Source: Auanema rhodensis
Lineage: Eukaryota; Nematoda; Chromadorea; Rhabditida; Rhabditidae
Length of the DNA stretch: 64,000 nucleotides
Reading direction: 5' to 3'
Assembly: GCA_964057225.1 (NCBI GenBank)
Contig: OZ059900.1
Span: 18,677,638 to 18,741,637, forward strand
Positions 52,335 to 64,000 of this stretch are shown here, piece by piece. Each line of letters starts with the position of its first letter. The first letter of the stretch is position 1. A program made the translations under genes and the position numbers. The notes under the pieces are model-generated. The model was not told where the DNA came from, did not search any database, and was given only the letters and a program-made list of their open reading frames with translations.

Positions 52335-55300
52335 GACTTACGATTTCATGTGTTCAAACTCATGCAATGTCAATGAAACCTAGCTCAAAATTGTTCGTAC
52401 AACGTCTAGTTCCACTTTCACGACAAAAAAACAGGGGTTAGAAAATTAAGGAAATTAGCATATTCTGAGGGCACGCCCCTTATGGCTAATATTGATTAAA
52501 TCGATTTTTGTTCATATGAGTCGTCAAATGCAACGAATTTCAGCGTGTTACATACTAAAATGAAGCATTTTACATGCTGAACACTAGAAAAATACAAAAA
52601 CACAGTATTTCCCATGAGAAATATTTTATTATGCTGGAAAACCAGTTTTTGGAAATTTCGCTGTAAACAAGGTTTTGACTTACGATTTCATGTGTTCAAA
52701 CTCATGCAATGTCAATGAAACCTAGCTCAAAATTGTTCGTACAACGTCTAGTTTCACTTTCACGACAAAAAAACAGGGGTTAGAAAATTAAGGAAATTAG
52801 CATATTCTGAGGGCACGCCCCTTATGGCTAATATTGATTAAATCGATTTTTGTTCATATGAGTCGTCAAATGCAACGAATTTCAGCGTGTTACATACTAA
52901 AATGAAGCATTTTACATGCTGAACACTAGAAAAATACAAAAACACAGTATTTCCCATGAGAAATATTTTATTATGCTGGAAAACCAGTTTTTGGAAATTT
53001 CGCTGTAAACAAGGTTTTGACTTACGATTTCATGTGTTCAAACTCATGCAATGTCAATGAAACCTAGCTCAAAATTGTTCGTACAACGTCTAGTTCCACT
53101 TTCACGACAAAAAAACTGGGGTTAGAAAATTAAGGAAATTAGCATATTCTGAGGGCACGCCCCTTATGGCTAATATTGATTAAATCGATTTTTGTTCATA
53201 TGAGTCGTCAAATGCAACGAATTTCAGCGTGTTACATACTAAAATAAAGCATTTTACATGCTGAACACTAGGAGAATACAAAAACACAGTATTTCCCATG
53301 AGAAATATTTTATTATGCTGGAAAACCAGTTTTTGGAAATTTCGCTGTAAACAAGGTTTTGACTTACGATTTCATGTGTTCAAACTCATGCAATGTCAAT
53401 GAAACCTAGCTCAAAATTGTTCGTACAACGTCTAGTTCCACTTTCACGACAAAAAAACTGGGGTTAGAAAATTAAGGAAATTAGCATATTCTGAGGGCAC
53501 GCCCCTTATGGCTAATATTGATTAAATCGATTTTTGTTCATATGAGTCGTCAAATGCAACGAATTTCAGCGTGTTACATACTAAAATGAAGCATTTTACA
53601 TGCTGAACACTAGAAAAATACAAAAACACAGTATTTCCCATGAGAAATATTTTATTATGCTGGAAAACCAGTTTTTGGAAATTTCGCTGTAAACAAGGTT
53701 TTGACTTACGATTTCATGTGTTCAAACTCATGCAATGTCAATGAAACCTAGCTCAAAATTGTTCGTACAACGTCTAGTTCCACTTTCACGACAAAAAAAA
53801 CAGGGGTTAGAAAATTAAGGAAATTAGCATATTCTGAGGGCACGCCCCTTATGGCTAATATTGATTAAATCGATTTTTGTTCATATGAGTCGTCAAATGC
53901 AACGAATTTCAGCGTGTTACATACTAAAATGAAGCATTTTACATGCTGAACACTAGAAGAATACAAAAACACAGTATTTCCCATGAGAAATATTTTATTA
54001 TGCTGGAAAACCAGTTTTTGGAAATTTCGCTGTAAACAAGGTTTTGACTTACGATTTCATGTGTTCAAACTCATGCAATGTCAATGAAACCTAGCTCAAA
54101 ATTGTTCGTACAACGTCTAGTTCCACTTTCACGACAAAAAAACAGGGGTTAGAAAATTAAGGAAATTAGCATATTCTGAGGGCACGCCCCTTATGGCTAA
54201 TATTGATTAAATCGATTTTTGTTCATATGAGTCGTCAAATGCAACGAATTTCAGCGTGTTACATACTAAAATGAAGCATTCTACATGCTGAACACTAGAA
54301 GAATACAAAAACACAGTATTTCCCATGAGAAATATTTTATTATGCTGGAAAACCAGTTTTTGGAAATTTCGCTGTAAACAAGGTTTTGACTTACGATTTC
54401 ATGTGTTCAAACTAATGCAATGTCAATGAAACATAGCTCAAAATTGTTCGTACAACGTCTAGTTCCACTTTCACGACAAAAAAACAGGGGTTAGAAAATT
54501 AAGGAAATTAGCATATTCTGAGGGCACGCCCCTTATGGCTAATATTGATTAAATCGATTTTTGTTCATATGAGTCGTCAAATGCAACGAATTTCAGCGTG
54601 TTACATACTAAAATGAAGCATTTTACATGCTGAACACTAGAAGAATACAAAAACACAGTATTTCCCATGAGAAATATTTTATTATGCTGGAAAACCAATT
54701 TTTGGAAATTTCGCTGTAAACAAGGTTTTGACTTACGATTTCATGTGTTCAAACTCATGCAATGTCAATGAAACCTAGCTCAAAATTGTTCGTACAACGT
54801 CTAGTTCCACTTTCACGACAAAAAAACAGGGGTTAGAAAATTAAGGAAATTAGCATATTCTGAGGGCACGCCCCTTATGGCTAATATTGATTAAATCGAT
54901 TTTTGTTCATATGAGTCCTCAAATGCAACGAATTTCAGCGTGTTACATACTAAAATGAAGCATTTTACATGCTGAACACTAGAAAAATACAAAAACACAG
55001 TATTTCCCATGAGAAATATTTTATTATGCTGGAAAACCAGTTTTTGGAAATTTCGCTGTAAACAAGGTTTTGACTTACGATTTCATGTGTTCAAACTCAT
55101 GCAATGTCAATGAAACCTAGCTCAAAATTGTTCGTACAACGTCTAGTTCCACTTTCACGACAAAAAAACTGGGGTTAGAAAATTAAGGAAATTAGCATAT
55201 TCTGAGGGCACGCCCCTTATGGCTAATATTGATTAAATCGATTTTTGTTCATATGAGTCGTCAAATGCAACGAATTTCAGCGTGTTACATACTAAAATAA

Positions 55301-55755
55301 AGCATTTTACATGCTGAACACTAGGAGAATACAAAAACACAGTATTTCCCATGAGAAATATTTTATTATGCTGGAAAACCAGTTTTTGGAAATTTCGCTG
55401 TAAACAAGGTTTTGACTTACGATTTCATGTGTTCAAACTCATGCAATGTCAATGAAACCTAGCTCAAAATTGTTCGTACAACGTCTAGTTCCACTTTCAC
55501 GACAAAAAAACAGGGGTTAGAAAATTAAGGAAATTAGCATATTCTGAGGGCACGCCCCTTATGGCTAATATTGATTAAATCGATTTTTGTTCATATGAGT
55601 CGTCAAATGCAACGAATTTCAGCGTGTTACATACTTAAATGAAGCATTTTACATGCTGAACACTAGAAAAATACAAAAACACAGTATTTCCCATGAGAAA
55701 TATTTTATTATGCTGGAAAACCAGTTTTTGGAAATTTCGCTTTAAACAAGGTTTT
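52335..55755 (+). repeat. Third full seven-monomer cassette with flanks (copies 154-163)
   Basis: After a reference copy the cassette runs 52677-55071: T78; T99+A228+G254+G256; T99; 8A+G256; C236+G256; A27+A46+G256+A311; C189. Copy 162 (55072) repeats the T99+A228+G254+G256 type of copy 156. Copy 163 has T223 and a private T329 and leads into the second A57 block. G254 in copies 156, 162 and 170 is not found before 52 kb. Confidence 0.9.
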
Positions 55756-58700
55756 GACTTACGATTTCATGTGTTCAAACTCATGCAATGTCAATGAAAC
55801 CTAGCTCAAAAATGTTCGTACAACGTCTAGTTCCACTTTCACGACAAAAAAACAGGGGTTAGAAAATTAAGGAAATTAGCATATTCTGAGGGCACGCCCC
55901 TTATGGCTAATATTGATTAAATCGATTTTTGTTCATATGAGTCGTCAAATGCAACGAATTTCAGCGTGTTACATACTAAAATGAAGCATTTTACATGCTG
56001 AACACTAGAAGAATACAAAAACACAGTATTTCCCATGAGAAATATTTTATTATGCTGGAAAACCAGTTTTTGGAAATTTCGCTGTAAACAAGGTTTTGAC
56101 TTACGATTTCATGTGTTCAAACTCATGCAATGTCAATGAAACCTAGCTCAAAAATGTTCGTACAACGTCTAGTTCCACTTTCACGACAAAAAAACAGGGG
56201 TTAGAAAATTAAGGAAATTAGCATATTCTGAGGGCACGCCCCTTATGGCTAATATTGATTAAATCGATTTTTGTTCATATGAGTCGTCAAATGCAACGAA
56301 TTTCAGCGTGTTACATACTAAAATGAAGCATTTTACATGCTGAACACTAGAAAAATACAAAAACACAGTATTTCCCATGAGAAATATTTTATTATGCTGG
56401 AAAACCAGTTTTTGGAAATTTCGCTGTAAACAAGGTTTTGACTTACGATTTCATGTGTTCAAACTCATGCAATGTCAATGAAACCTAGCTCAAAAATGTT
56501 CGTACAACGTCTAGTTCCACTTTCACGACAAAAAAACAGGGGTTAGAAAATTAAGGAAATTAGCATATTCTGAGGGCACGCCCCTTATGGCTAATATTGA
56601 TTAAATCGATTTTTGTTCATATGAGTCGTCAAATGCAACGAATTTCAGCGTGTTACATACTTAAATGAAGCATTTTACATGCTGAACACTAGAAAAATAC
56701 AAAAACACAGTATTTCCCATGAGAAATATTTTATTATGCTGGAAAACCAGTTTTTGGAAATTTCGCTGTAAACAAGGTTTTGACTTACGATTTCATGTGT
56801 TCAAACTCATGCAATGTCAATGAAACCTAGCTCAAAAATGTTCGTACAACGTCTAGTTCCACTTTCACGACAAAAAAACAGGGGTTAGAAAATTAAGGAA
56901 ATTAGCATATTCTGAGGGCACGCCCCTTATGGCTAATATTGATTAAATCGATTTTTGTTCATATGAGTCGTCAAATGCAACGAATTTCAGCGTGTTACAT
57001 ACTAAAATGAAGCATTTTACATGCTGAACACTAGAAAAATACAAAAACACAGTATTTCCCATGAGAAATATTTTATTATGCTGGAAAACCAGTTTTTGGA
57101 AATTTCGCTGTAAACAAGGTTTTGACTTACGATTTCATGTGTTCAAACTCATGCAATGTCAATGAAACCTAGCTCAAAAATGTTCGTACAACGTCTAGTT
57201 CCACTTTCACGACAAAAAAACAGGGGTTAGAAAATTAAGGAAATTAGCATATTCTGAGGGCACGCCCCTTATGGCTAATATTGATTAAATCGATTTTTGT
57301 TCATATGAGTCGTCAAATGCAACGAATTTCAGCGTGTTACATACTAAAATGAAGCATTTTACATGCTGAACACTAGAAAAATACAAAAACACAGTATTTC
57401 CCATGAGAAATATTTTATTATGCTGGAAAACCAGTTTTTGGAAATTTCGCTGTAAACAAGGTTTTGACTTACGATTTCATGTGTTCAAACTCATGCAATG
57501 TCAATGAAACCTAGCTCAAAAATGTTCGTACAACGTCTAGTTCCACTTTCACGACAAAAAAACAGGGGTTAGAAAATTAAGGAAATTAGCATATTCTGAG
57601 GGCACGCCCCTTATGGCTAATATTGATTAAATCGATTTTTGTTCATATGAGTCGTCAAATGCAACGAATTTCAGCGTGTTACATACTAAAATGAAGCATT
57701 TTACATGCTGAACACTAAAAAAATACAAAAACACAGTATTTCCCATGAGAAATATTTTATTATGCTGGAAAACCAGTTTTTAGAAATTTCGCTGTAAACA
57801 AGGTTTTGACTTACGATTTCATGTGTTCAAACTCATGCAATGTCAATGAAACCTAGCTCAAAAATGTTCGTACAACGTCTAGTTCCACTTTCACGACAAA
57901 AAAACAGGGGTTAGAAAATTAAGGAAATTAGCATATTCTGAGGGCACGCCCCTTATGGCTAATATTGATTAAATCGATTTTTGTTCATATGAGTCGTCAA
58001 ATGCAACGAATTTCAGCGTGTTACATACTAAAATAAAGCATTTTACATGCTGAACACTAGGAGAATACAAAAACACAGTATTTCCCATGAGAAATATTTT
58101 ATTATGCTGGAAAACCAGTTTTTGGAAATTTCGCTGTAAACAAGGTTTTGACTTACGATTTCATGTGTTCAAACTCATGCAATGTCAATGAAACCTAGCT
58201 CAAAAATGTTCGTACAACGTCTAGTTCCACTTTCACGACAAAAAAACAGGGGTTAGAAAATTAAGGAAATTAGCATATTCTGAGGGCACGCCCCTTATGG
58301 CTAATATTGATTAAATCGATTTTTGTTCATATGAGTCGTCAAATGCAACGAATTTCAGCGTGTTACATACTAAAATGAAGCATTTTACATGCTGAACACT
58401 AGAAAAATACAAAAACACAGTATTTCCCATGAGAAATATTTTATTATGCTGGAAAACCAGTTTTTGGAAATTTCGCTGTAAACAAGGTTTTGACTTACGA
58501 TTTCATGTGTTCAAACTCATGCAATGTCAATGAAACCTAGCTCAAAAATGTTCGTACAACGTCTAGTTCCTTTTTCACGACAAAAAAACAGGGGTTAGAA
58601 AATTAAGGAAATTAGCATATTCTGAGGGCACGCCCCTTATGGCTAATATTGATTAAATCGATTTTTGTTCATATGAGTCGTCAAATGCAACGAATTTCAG

Positions 58701-61227
58701 CGTGTTACATACTAAAATGAAGCATTTTACATGCTGAACACTAGAAAAATACAAAAACACAGTATTTCCCATGAGAAATATTTTATTATGCTGGAAAACC
58801 AGTTTTTGGAAATTTCGCTGTAAACAAGGTTTTGACTTACGATTTCATGTGTTCAAACTCATGCAATGTCAATGAAACCTAGCTCAAAAATGTTCGTACA
58901 ACGTCTAGTTCCACTTTCACGACAAAAAAACAGGGGTTAGAAAATTAAGGAAATTAGCATATTCTGAGGGCACGCCCCTTATGGCTAATATTGATTAAAT
59001 CGATTTTTGTTCATATGAGTCGTCAAATGCAACGAATTTCAGCGTGTTACATACTAAAATGAAGCATTTTACATGCTGAACACTAGAAGAATACAAAAAC
59101 ACAGTATTTCCCATGAGAAATATTTTATTATGCTGGAAAACCAGTTTTTGGAAATTTCGCTGTAAACAAGGTTTTGACTTACGATTTCATGTGTTCAAAC
59201 TCATGCAATGTCAATGAAACCTAGCTCAAAAATGTTCGTACAACGTCTAGTTCCACTTTCACGACAAAAAAACAGGGGTTAGAAAATTAAGGAAATTAGC
59301 ATATTCTGAGGGCACGCCCCTTATGGCTAATATTGATTAAATCGATTTTTGTTCATATGAGTCGTCAAATGCAACGAATTTCAGCGTGTTACATACTAAA
59401 ATGAAGCATTTTACATGCTGAACACTAGAAAAATACAAAAACACAGTATTTCCCATGAGAAATATTTTATTATGCTGGAAAACCAGTTTTTGGAAATTTC
59501 GCTGTAAACAAGGTTTTGACTTACGATTTCATGTGTTCAAACTCATGCAATGTCAATGAAACCTAGCTCAAAAATGTTCGTACAACGTCTAGTTCCACTT
59601 TCACGACAAAAAAACAGGGGTTAGAAAATTAAGGAAATTAGCATATTCTGAGGGCACGCCCCTTATGGCTAATATTGATTAAATCGATTTTTGTTCATAT
59701 GAGTCGTCAAATGCAACGAATTTCAGCGTGTTACATACTAAAATGAAGCATTTTACATGCTGAACACTAGAAAAATACAAAAACACAGTATTTCCCATGA
59801 GAAATATTTTATTATGCTGGAAAACCAGTTTTTGGAAATTTCGCTGTAAACAAGGTTTTGACTTACGATTTCATGTGTTCAAACTCATGCAATGTCAATG
59901 AAACCTAGCTCAAAAATGTTCGTACAACGTCTAGTTCCACTTTCACGACAAAAAAACAGGGGTTAGAAAATTAAGGAAATTAGCATATTCTGAGGGCACG
60001 CCCCTTATGGCTAATATTGATTAAATCGATTTTTGTTCATATGAGTCGTCAAATGCAACGAATTTCAGCGTGTTACATACTAAAATGAAGCATTTTACAT
60101 GCTGAACACTAGAAGAATACAAAAACACAGTATTTCCCATGAGAAATATTTTATTATGCTGGAAAACCAGTTTTTGGAAATTTCGCTGTAAACAAGGTTT
60201 TGACTTACGATTTCATGTGTTCAAACTCATGCAATGTCAATGAAACCTAGCTCAAAAATGTTCGTACAACGTCTAGTTCCACTTTCACGACAAAAAAACA
60301 GGGGTTAGAAAATTAAGGAAATTAGCATATTCTGAGGGCACGCCCCTTATGGCTAATATTGATTAAATCGATTTTTGTTCATATGAGTCGTCAAATGCAA
60401 CGAATTTCAGCGTGTTACATACTAAAATGAAGCATTTTACATGCTGAACACTAGAAAAATACAAAAACACAGTATTTCCCATGAGAAATATTTTATTATG
60501 CTGGAAAACCAGTTTTTGGAAATTTCGCTGTAAACAAGGTTTTGACTTACGATTTCATGTGTTCAAACTCATGCAATGTCAATGAAACCTAGCTCAAAAA
60601 TGTTCGTACAACGTCTAGTTCCACTTTCACGACAAAAAAACAGGGGTTAGAAAATTAAGGAAATTAGCATATTCTGAGGGCACGCCCCTTATGGCTAATA
60701 TTGATTAAATCGATTTTTGTTCATATGAGTCGTCAAATGCAACGAATTTCAGCGTGTTACATACTAAAATGAAGCATTTTACATGCTGAACACTAGAAAA
60801 ATACAAAAACACAGTATTTCCCATGAGAAATATTTTATTATGCTGGAAAACCAGTTTTTGGAAATTTCGCTGTAAACAAGGTTTTGACTTACGATTTCAT
60901 GTGTTCAAACTCATGCAATGTCAATGAAACCTAGCTCAAAAATGTTCGTACAACGTCTAGTTCCACTTTCACGACAAAAAAACAGGGGTTAGAAAATTAA
61001 GGAAATTAGCATATTCTGAGGGCACGCACCTTATGGCTAATATTGATTAAATCGATTTTTGTTCATATGAGTCGTCAAATGCAACGAATTTCAGCGTGTT
61101 ACATACTAAAATGAAGCATTTTACATGCTGAACACTAAAAAAATACAAAAACACAGTATTTCCCATGAGAAATATTTTATTATGCTGGAAAACCAGTTTT
61201 TGGAAATTTCGCTGTAAACAAGGTTTT
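55756..61227 (+). repeat. A57 block 2: 16 consecutive monomers with A57 (copies 164-179)
   Basis: Every copy from 55756 to 60886 has A57. The internal marks G256 (164, 173, 176), T223 (166) and A253 (179) sit exactly 80 monomers after those of block 1. Copy 170 instead has A228+G254+G256, and copy 169 has A253 with a private A317. Private changes include T80+T81 (copy 172) and A143 (copy 179), the latter one of only two substitutions seen in the nearly invariant core. Confidence 0.92.
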
Positions 61228-63963
61228 GACTTACGATTTCATGTGTTCAAACTCATGCAATGTCAATGAAACCTAGCTCAAAATTGTTCGTACAACGTCT
61301 AGTTCCACTTTCACGACAAAAAAACAGGGGTTAGAAAATTAAGGAAATTAGCATATTCTGAGGGCACGCCCCTTATGGCTAATATTGATTAAATCGATTT
61401 TTGTTCATATGATTCGTCAAATGCAACGAATTTTAGCGTGTTACATACTAAAATGAAGCATTTTACATGCTGAACACTAGAAGAATACAAAAACACAGTA
61501 TTTCCCATGAGAAATATTTTATTATGCTGGAAAACCAGTTTTTGGAAATTTCGCTGTAAACAAGGTTTTGACTTACGATTTCATGTGTTCAAACTCATGC
61601 AATGTCAATGAAACCTAGCTCAAAATTGTTCGTACAACGTCTAGTTCCACTTTCACGACAAAAAAACAGGGGTTAGAAAATTAAGGAAATTAGCATATTC
61701 TGAGGGCACGCCCCTTATGGCTAATATTGATTAAATCGATTTTTGTTCATATGAGTCGTCAAATGCAACGAATTTCAGCGTGTTACATACTAAAATGAAG
61801 CATTTTACATGCTGAACACTAGAAAAATACAAAAACACAGTATTTCCCATGAGAAATATTTTATTATGCTTGAAAACCATTTTTTGGAAATTTCGCTGTA
61901 AACAAGGTTTTGACTTACGATTTCATGTGTTCAAACTCATGCAATGTCAATGAAACCTAGCTCAAAATTGTTCGTACAACGTCTAGTTCCACTTTCACGA
62001 CAAAAAAACAGGGGTTAGAAAATTAAGGAAATTAGCATATTCTGAGGGCACGCCCCTTATGGCTAATATTGATTAAATCGATTTTTGTTCATATGAGTCG
62101 TCAAATGCAACGAATTTCAGCGTGTTACATACTAAAATGAAGCATTTTACATGCTGAACACTAGAAAAATACAAAAACACAGTATTTCCCATGAGAAATA
62201 TTTTATTATGCTGGAAAACCAGTTTTTGGAAATTTCGCTGTAAACAAGGTTTTGACTTACGATTTCATGTGTTCAAACTCATGCAATGTCAATGAAACCT
62301 AGCTCAAAATTGTTCGTACAACGTCTAGTTCCACTTTCACGACAAAAAAACAGGGGTTAGAAAATTAAGGAAATTAGCATATTCTGAGGGCACGCCCCTT
62401 ATGGCTAATATTGATTAAATCGATTTTTGTTCATATGAGTCGTCAAATGCAACGAATTTCAGCGTGTTACATACTAAAATGAAGCATTTTACATGCTGAA
62501 CACTAGAAGAATACAAAAACACAGTATTTCCCATGAGAAATATTTTATTATGCTGGAAAACCAGTTTTTGGAAATTTCGCTGTAAACAAGGTTTTGACTT
62601 ACGATTTCATGTGTTCAAACTCATGCAATGTCAATGAAACCTAGCTCAAAATTGTTTGTACAACGTCTAGTTCCACTTTCACGACAAAAAAACAGGGGTT
62701 AGAAAATTAAGGAAATTAGCATATTCTGAGGGCACGCCCCTTATGGCTAATATTGATTAAATCGATTTTTGTTCATATGAGTCGTCAAATGCAACGAATT
62801 TCAGGGTGTTACATACTAAAATGAAGCATTTTACATGCTGAACACTAGAAAAATACAAAAACACAGTATTTCCCATGAGAAATATTTTATTATGCTGGAA
62901 AACCAGTTTTTGGAAATTTCGCTGTAAACAAGGTTTTGACTTACGATTTCATGTGTTCAAACTCATGCAATGTCAATGAAACTTAGCTCAAAATTGTTCG
63001 TACAACGTCTAGTTCCACTTTCACGACAAAAAAACAGGGGTTAGAAAATTAAGGAAATTAGCATATTCTGAGGGCACGCCCCTTATGGCTAATATTGATT
63101 AAATCGATTTTTGTTCATATGAGTCGTCAAATGCAACGAATTTCAGCGTGTTACATACTAAAATGAAGCATTTCACATGCTGAACACTAGAAGAATACAA
63201 AAACACAGTATTTCCCATGAGAAATATTTTATTATGCTGGAAAACCAGTTTTTGGAAATTTCGCTGTAAACAAGGTTTTGACTTACGATTTCATGTGTTC
63301 AAACTCATGCAATGTCAATGAAACCTAGCTCAAAATTGTTTGTACAACGTCTAGTTCCACTTTCACGACAAAAAAACAGGGGTTAGAAAATTAAGGAAAT
63401 TAGCATATTCTGAGGGCACGCCCCTTATGGCTAATATTGATTAAATCGATTTTTGTTCATATGAGTCGTCAAATGCAACGAATTTCAGCGTGTTACATAC
63501 TAAAATGAAGCATTTTACATGCTGAACACTAGAAAAATACAAAAACACAGTATTTCCCATGAGAAATATTTTATTATGCTGGAAAACCAGTTTTTGGAAA
63601 TTTCGCTGTAAACAAGGTTTTGACTTACGATTTCATGTGTTCAAACTCATGCAATGTCAATGAAACTTAGCTCAAAATTGTTCGTACAACGTCTAGTTCC
63701 ACTTTCACGACAAAAAAACAGGGGTTAGAAAATTAAGGAAATTAGCATATTCTGAGGGCACGCCCCTTATGGCTAATATTGATTAAATCGATTTTTGTTC
63801 ATATGAGTCGTCAAATGCAACGAATTTCAGCGTGTTACATACTAAAATGAAGCATTTCACATGCTGAACACTAGAAGAATACAAAAACACAGTATTTCCC
63901 ATGAGAAATATTTTATTATGCTGGAAAACCAGTTTTTGGAAATTTCGCTGTAAACAAGGTTTT
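61228..63963 (+). repeat. T186/T302/T62 series repeated, ending in a two-monomer HOR (copies 180-187)
   Basis: The order T186+T207+G256, T302 (with T311), reference, G256, T62+G210 repeats that of 33864-35573. It is followed by T46+C237+G256, T62, T46+C237+G256, so the pair T62 / T46+C237+G256 is present twice (62596-63279 and 63280-63963). In the earlier series T46 and C237 lie on two successive copies (107 and 108), so here they have been joined in one monomer. Confidence 0.9.
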
Positions 63964-64000
63964 GACTTACGATTTCATGTGTTCAAACTCATGCAATGTC
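63964..64000 (+). repeat. Partial monomer at the window edge (copy 188)
   Basis: The first 37 bases of a further copy match the reference. The array therefore continues past the window. Confidence 0.97.

Larger units (their letters stand above)
1..64000. repeat. Satellite DNA array, 342-bp monomer, 187 full copies plus a 37-bp partial copy
   Basis: The same roughly 342-bp sequence recurs head to tail from the first base to the last, always in the same orientation, and any two copies differ at only a few positions. Copy starts fall at 1, 343, 685, 1027 and so on to 63964. Eleven copies are 343 bp, owing to an eighth A in the A7 run at monomer position 91. Two copies are 341 bp. All other changes I saw are single-base substitutions. 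The consensus has 116 G+C in 342 bases, about 34%. No unique DNA, transposon insertion or inverted copy interrupts the array. Such arrays are known from eukaryotic heterochromatin; whether this one is centromeric cannot be read from the sequence. The family and the species are not recognised. Confidence 0.98.

Noticed and set aside
1-64000. CRISPR array
   Set aside because: Repeat units are 342 bp and directly abutting, with no unique spacers.
1-64000. Tandem rRNA or 5S gene array, or its intergenic spacer
   Set aside because: No rRNA-like stretch, and no internal Pol III A or B box, was seen in the monomer; the whole unit is A+T-rich and lacks a conserved genic part.
1-64000. Transposable element or LTR-derived tandem
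   Set aside because: No terminal repeats, target-site duplications, primer-binding site or coding remnant is visible within the monomer.
1-64000. Prokaryotic or plasmid sequence
   Set aside because: There is no coding density at all over 64 kb, and a 187-copy satellite of dinucleosome-like length is a eukaryotic pattern.
1-64000. Assembly artefact as the explanation of the repeated blocks
   Set aside because: Duplicated blocks differ from one another by private substitutions and by one monomer, and hybrid monomers sit at plausible junctions. Simple read duplication would give exact copies. It cannot be excluded without reads.

Overview
The whole 64-kb window is one uninterrupted satellite DNA array. 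A 342-bp monomer (about 34% G+C in the consensus) is repeated head to tail: 187 complete copies plus 37 bp of a 188th. I found no gene, RNA gene, transposon, inversion or spacer. The nominal lengths add up. 187 x 342 is 63,954, the first full array block ends at 63,963, and the +9 is accounted for by eleven copies with one extra A in the A7 run, one copy with one A fewer there, and one copy with a 1-nt deletion. Such an array is typical of eukaryotic constitutive heterochromatin (centromeric, pericentromeric or subtelomeric). The dinucleosome-like length and CAAAA-rich stretches fit a plant satellite, but insect satellites can look alike. I do not recognise the family, and the taxon stays open.

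Conventions used below: copy k starts near 1+342(k-1), with phase set so that copy 1 starts at base 1. Monomer positions are written as base+position, so A57 means A at monomer position 57. Copy 5 (1369-1710) carries no diagnostic variant and serves as the reference. '8A' means eight A's instead of seven at 91-98. 'G-type' means G180+C281+G327 together.

Layout. 1-6500: seven-copy cassettes marked T78, T99, reference, 8A, C236, A27+A311, C189. 6501-11629: loosely ordered copies. 11630-14365: a three-copy higher-order repeat (HOR) marked T99, C231, A35. 14366-24970: G-type copies in three- and five-copy units with A107+A186 copies. 24971-27365: the seven-copy cassette again. 27366-33863: a block in which every copy has A57. 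33864-38308: copies with T186+T207, T302, T62, T46, C237. 38309-40360: a three-copy HOR marked T103+C333, A177, C33+G108. 40361-48914: mosaic and G-type units. 48915-52334: an exact-pattern tandem of a five-copy HOR. 52677-55071: the seven-copy cassette again. 55756-61227: a second A57 block. 61228-63963: the T186/T302/T62 series again, ending in a two-copy HOR.

The most notable structure is long-range. About 12.5 kb (22919-35573) is repeated in order at 50625-62937, with one monomer fewer in the second copy, and a 3.76-kb part of it occurs a third time at 43441-47203. Several single monomers are hybrids of two neighbouring types and look like unequal-crossover junctions. Monomer positions 109-176 are nearly invariant (2 variable sites seen, against about 56 in the other 274 positions), which is the best candidate for a constrained element. 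Variant calls were made by eye and should be re-checked computationally.
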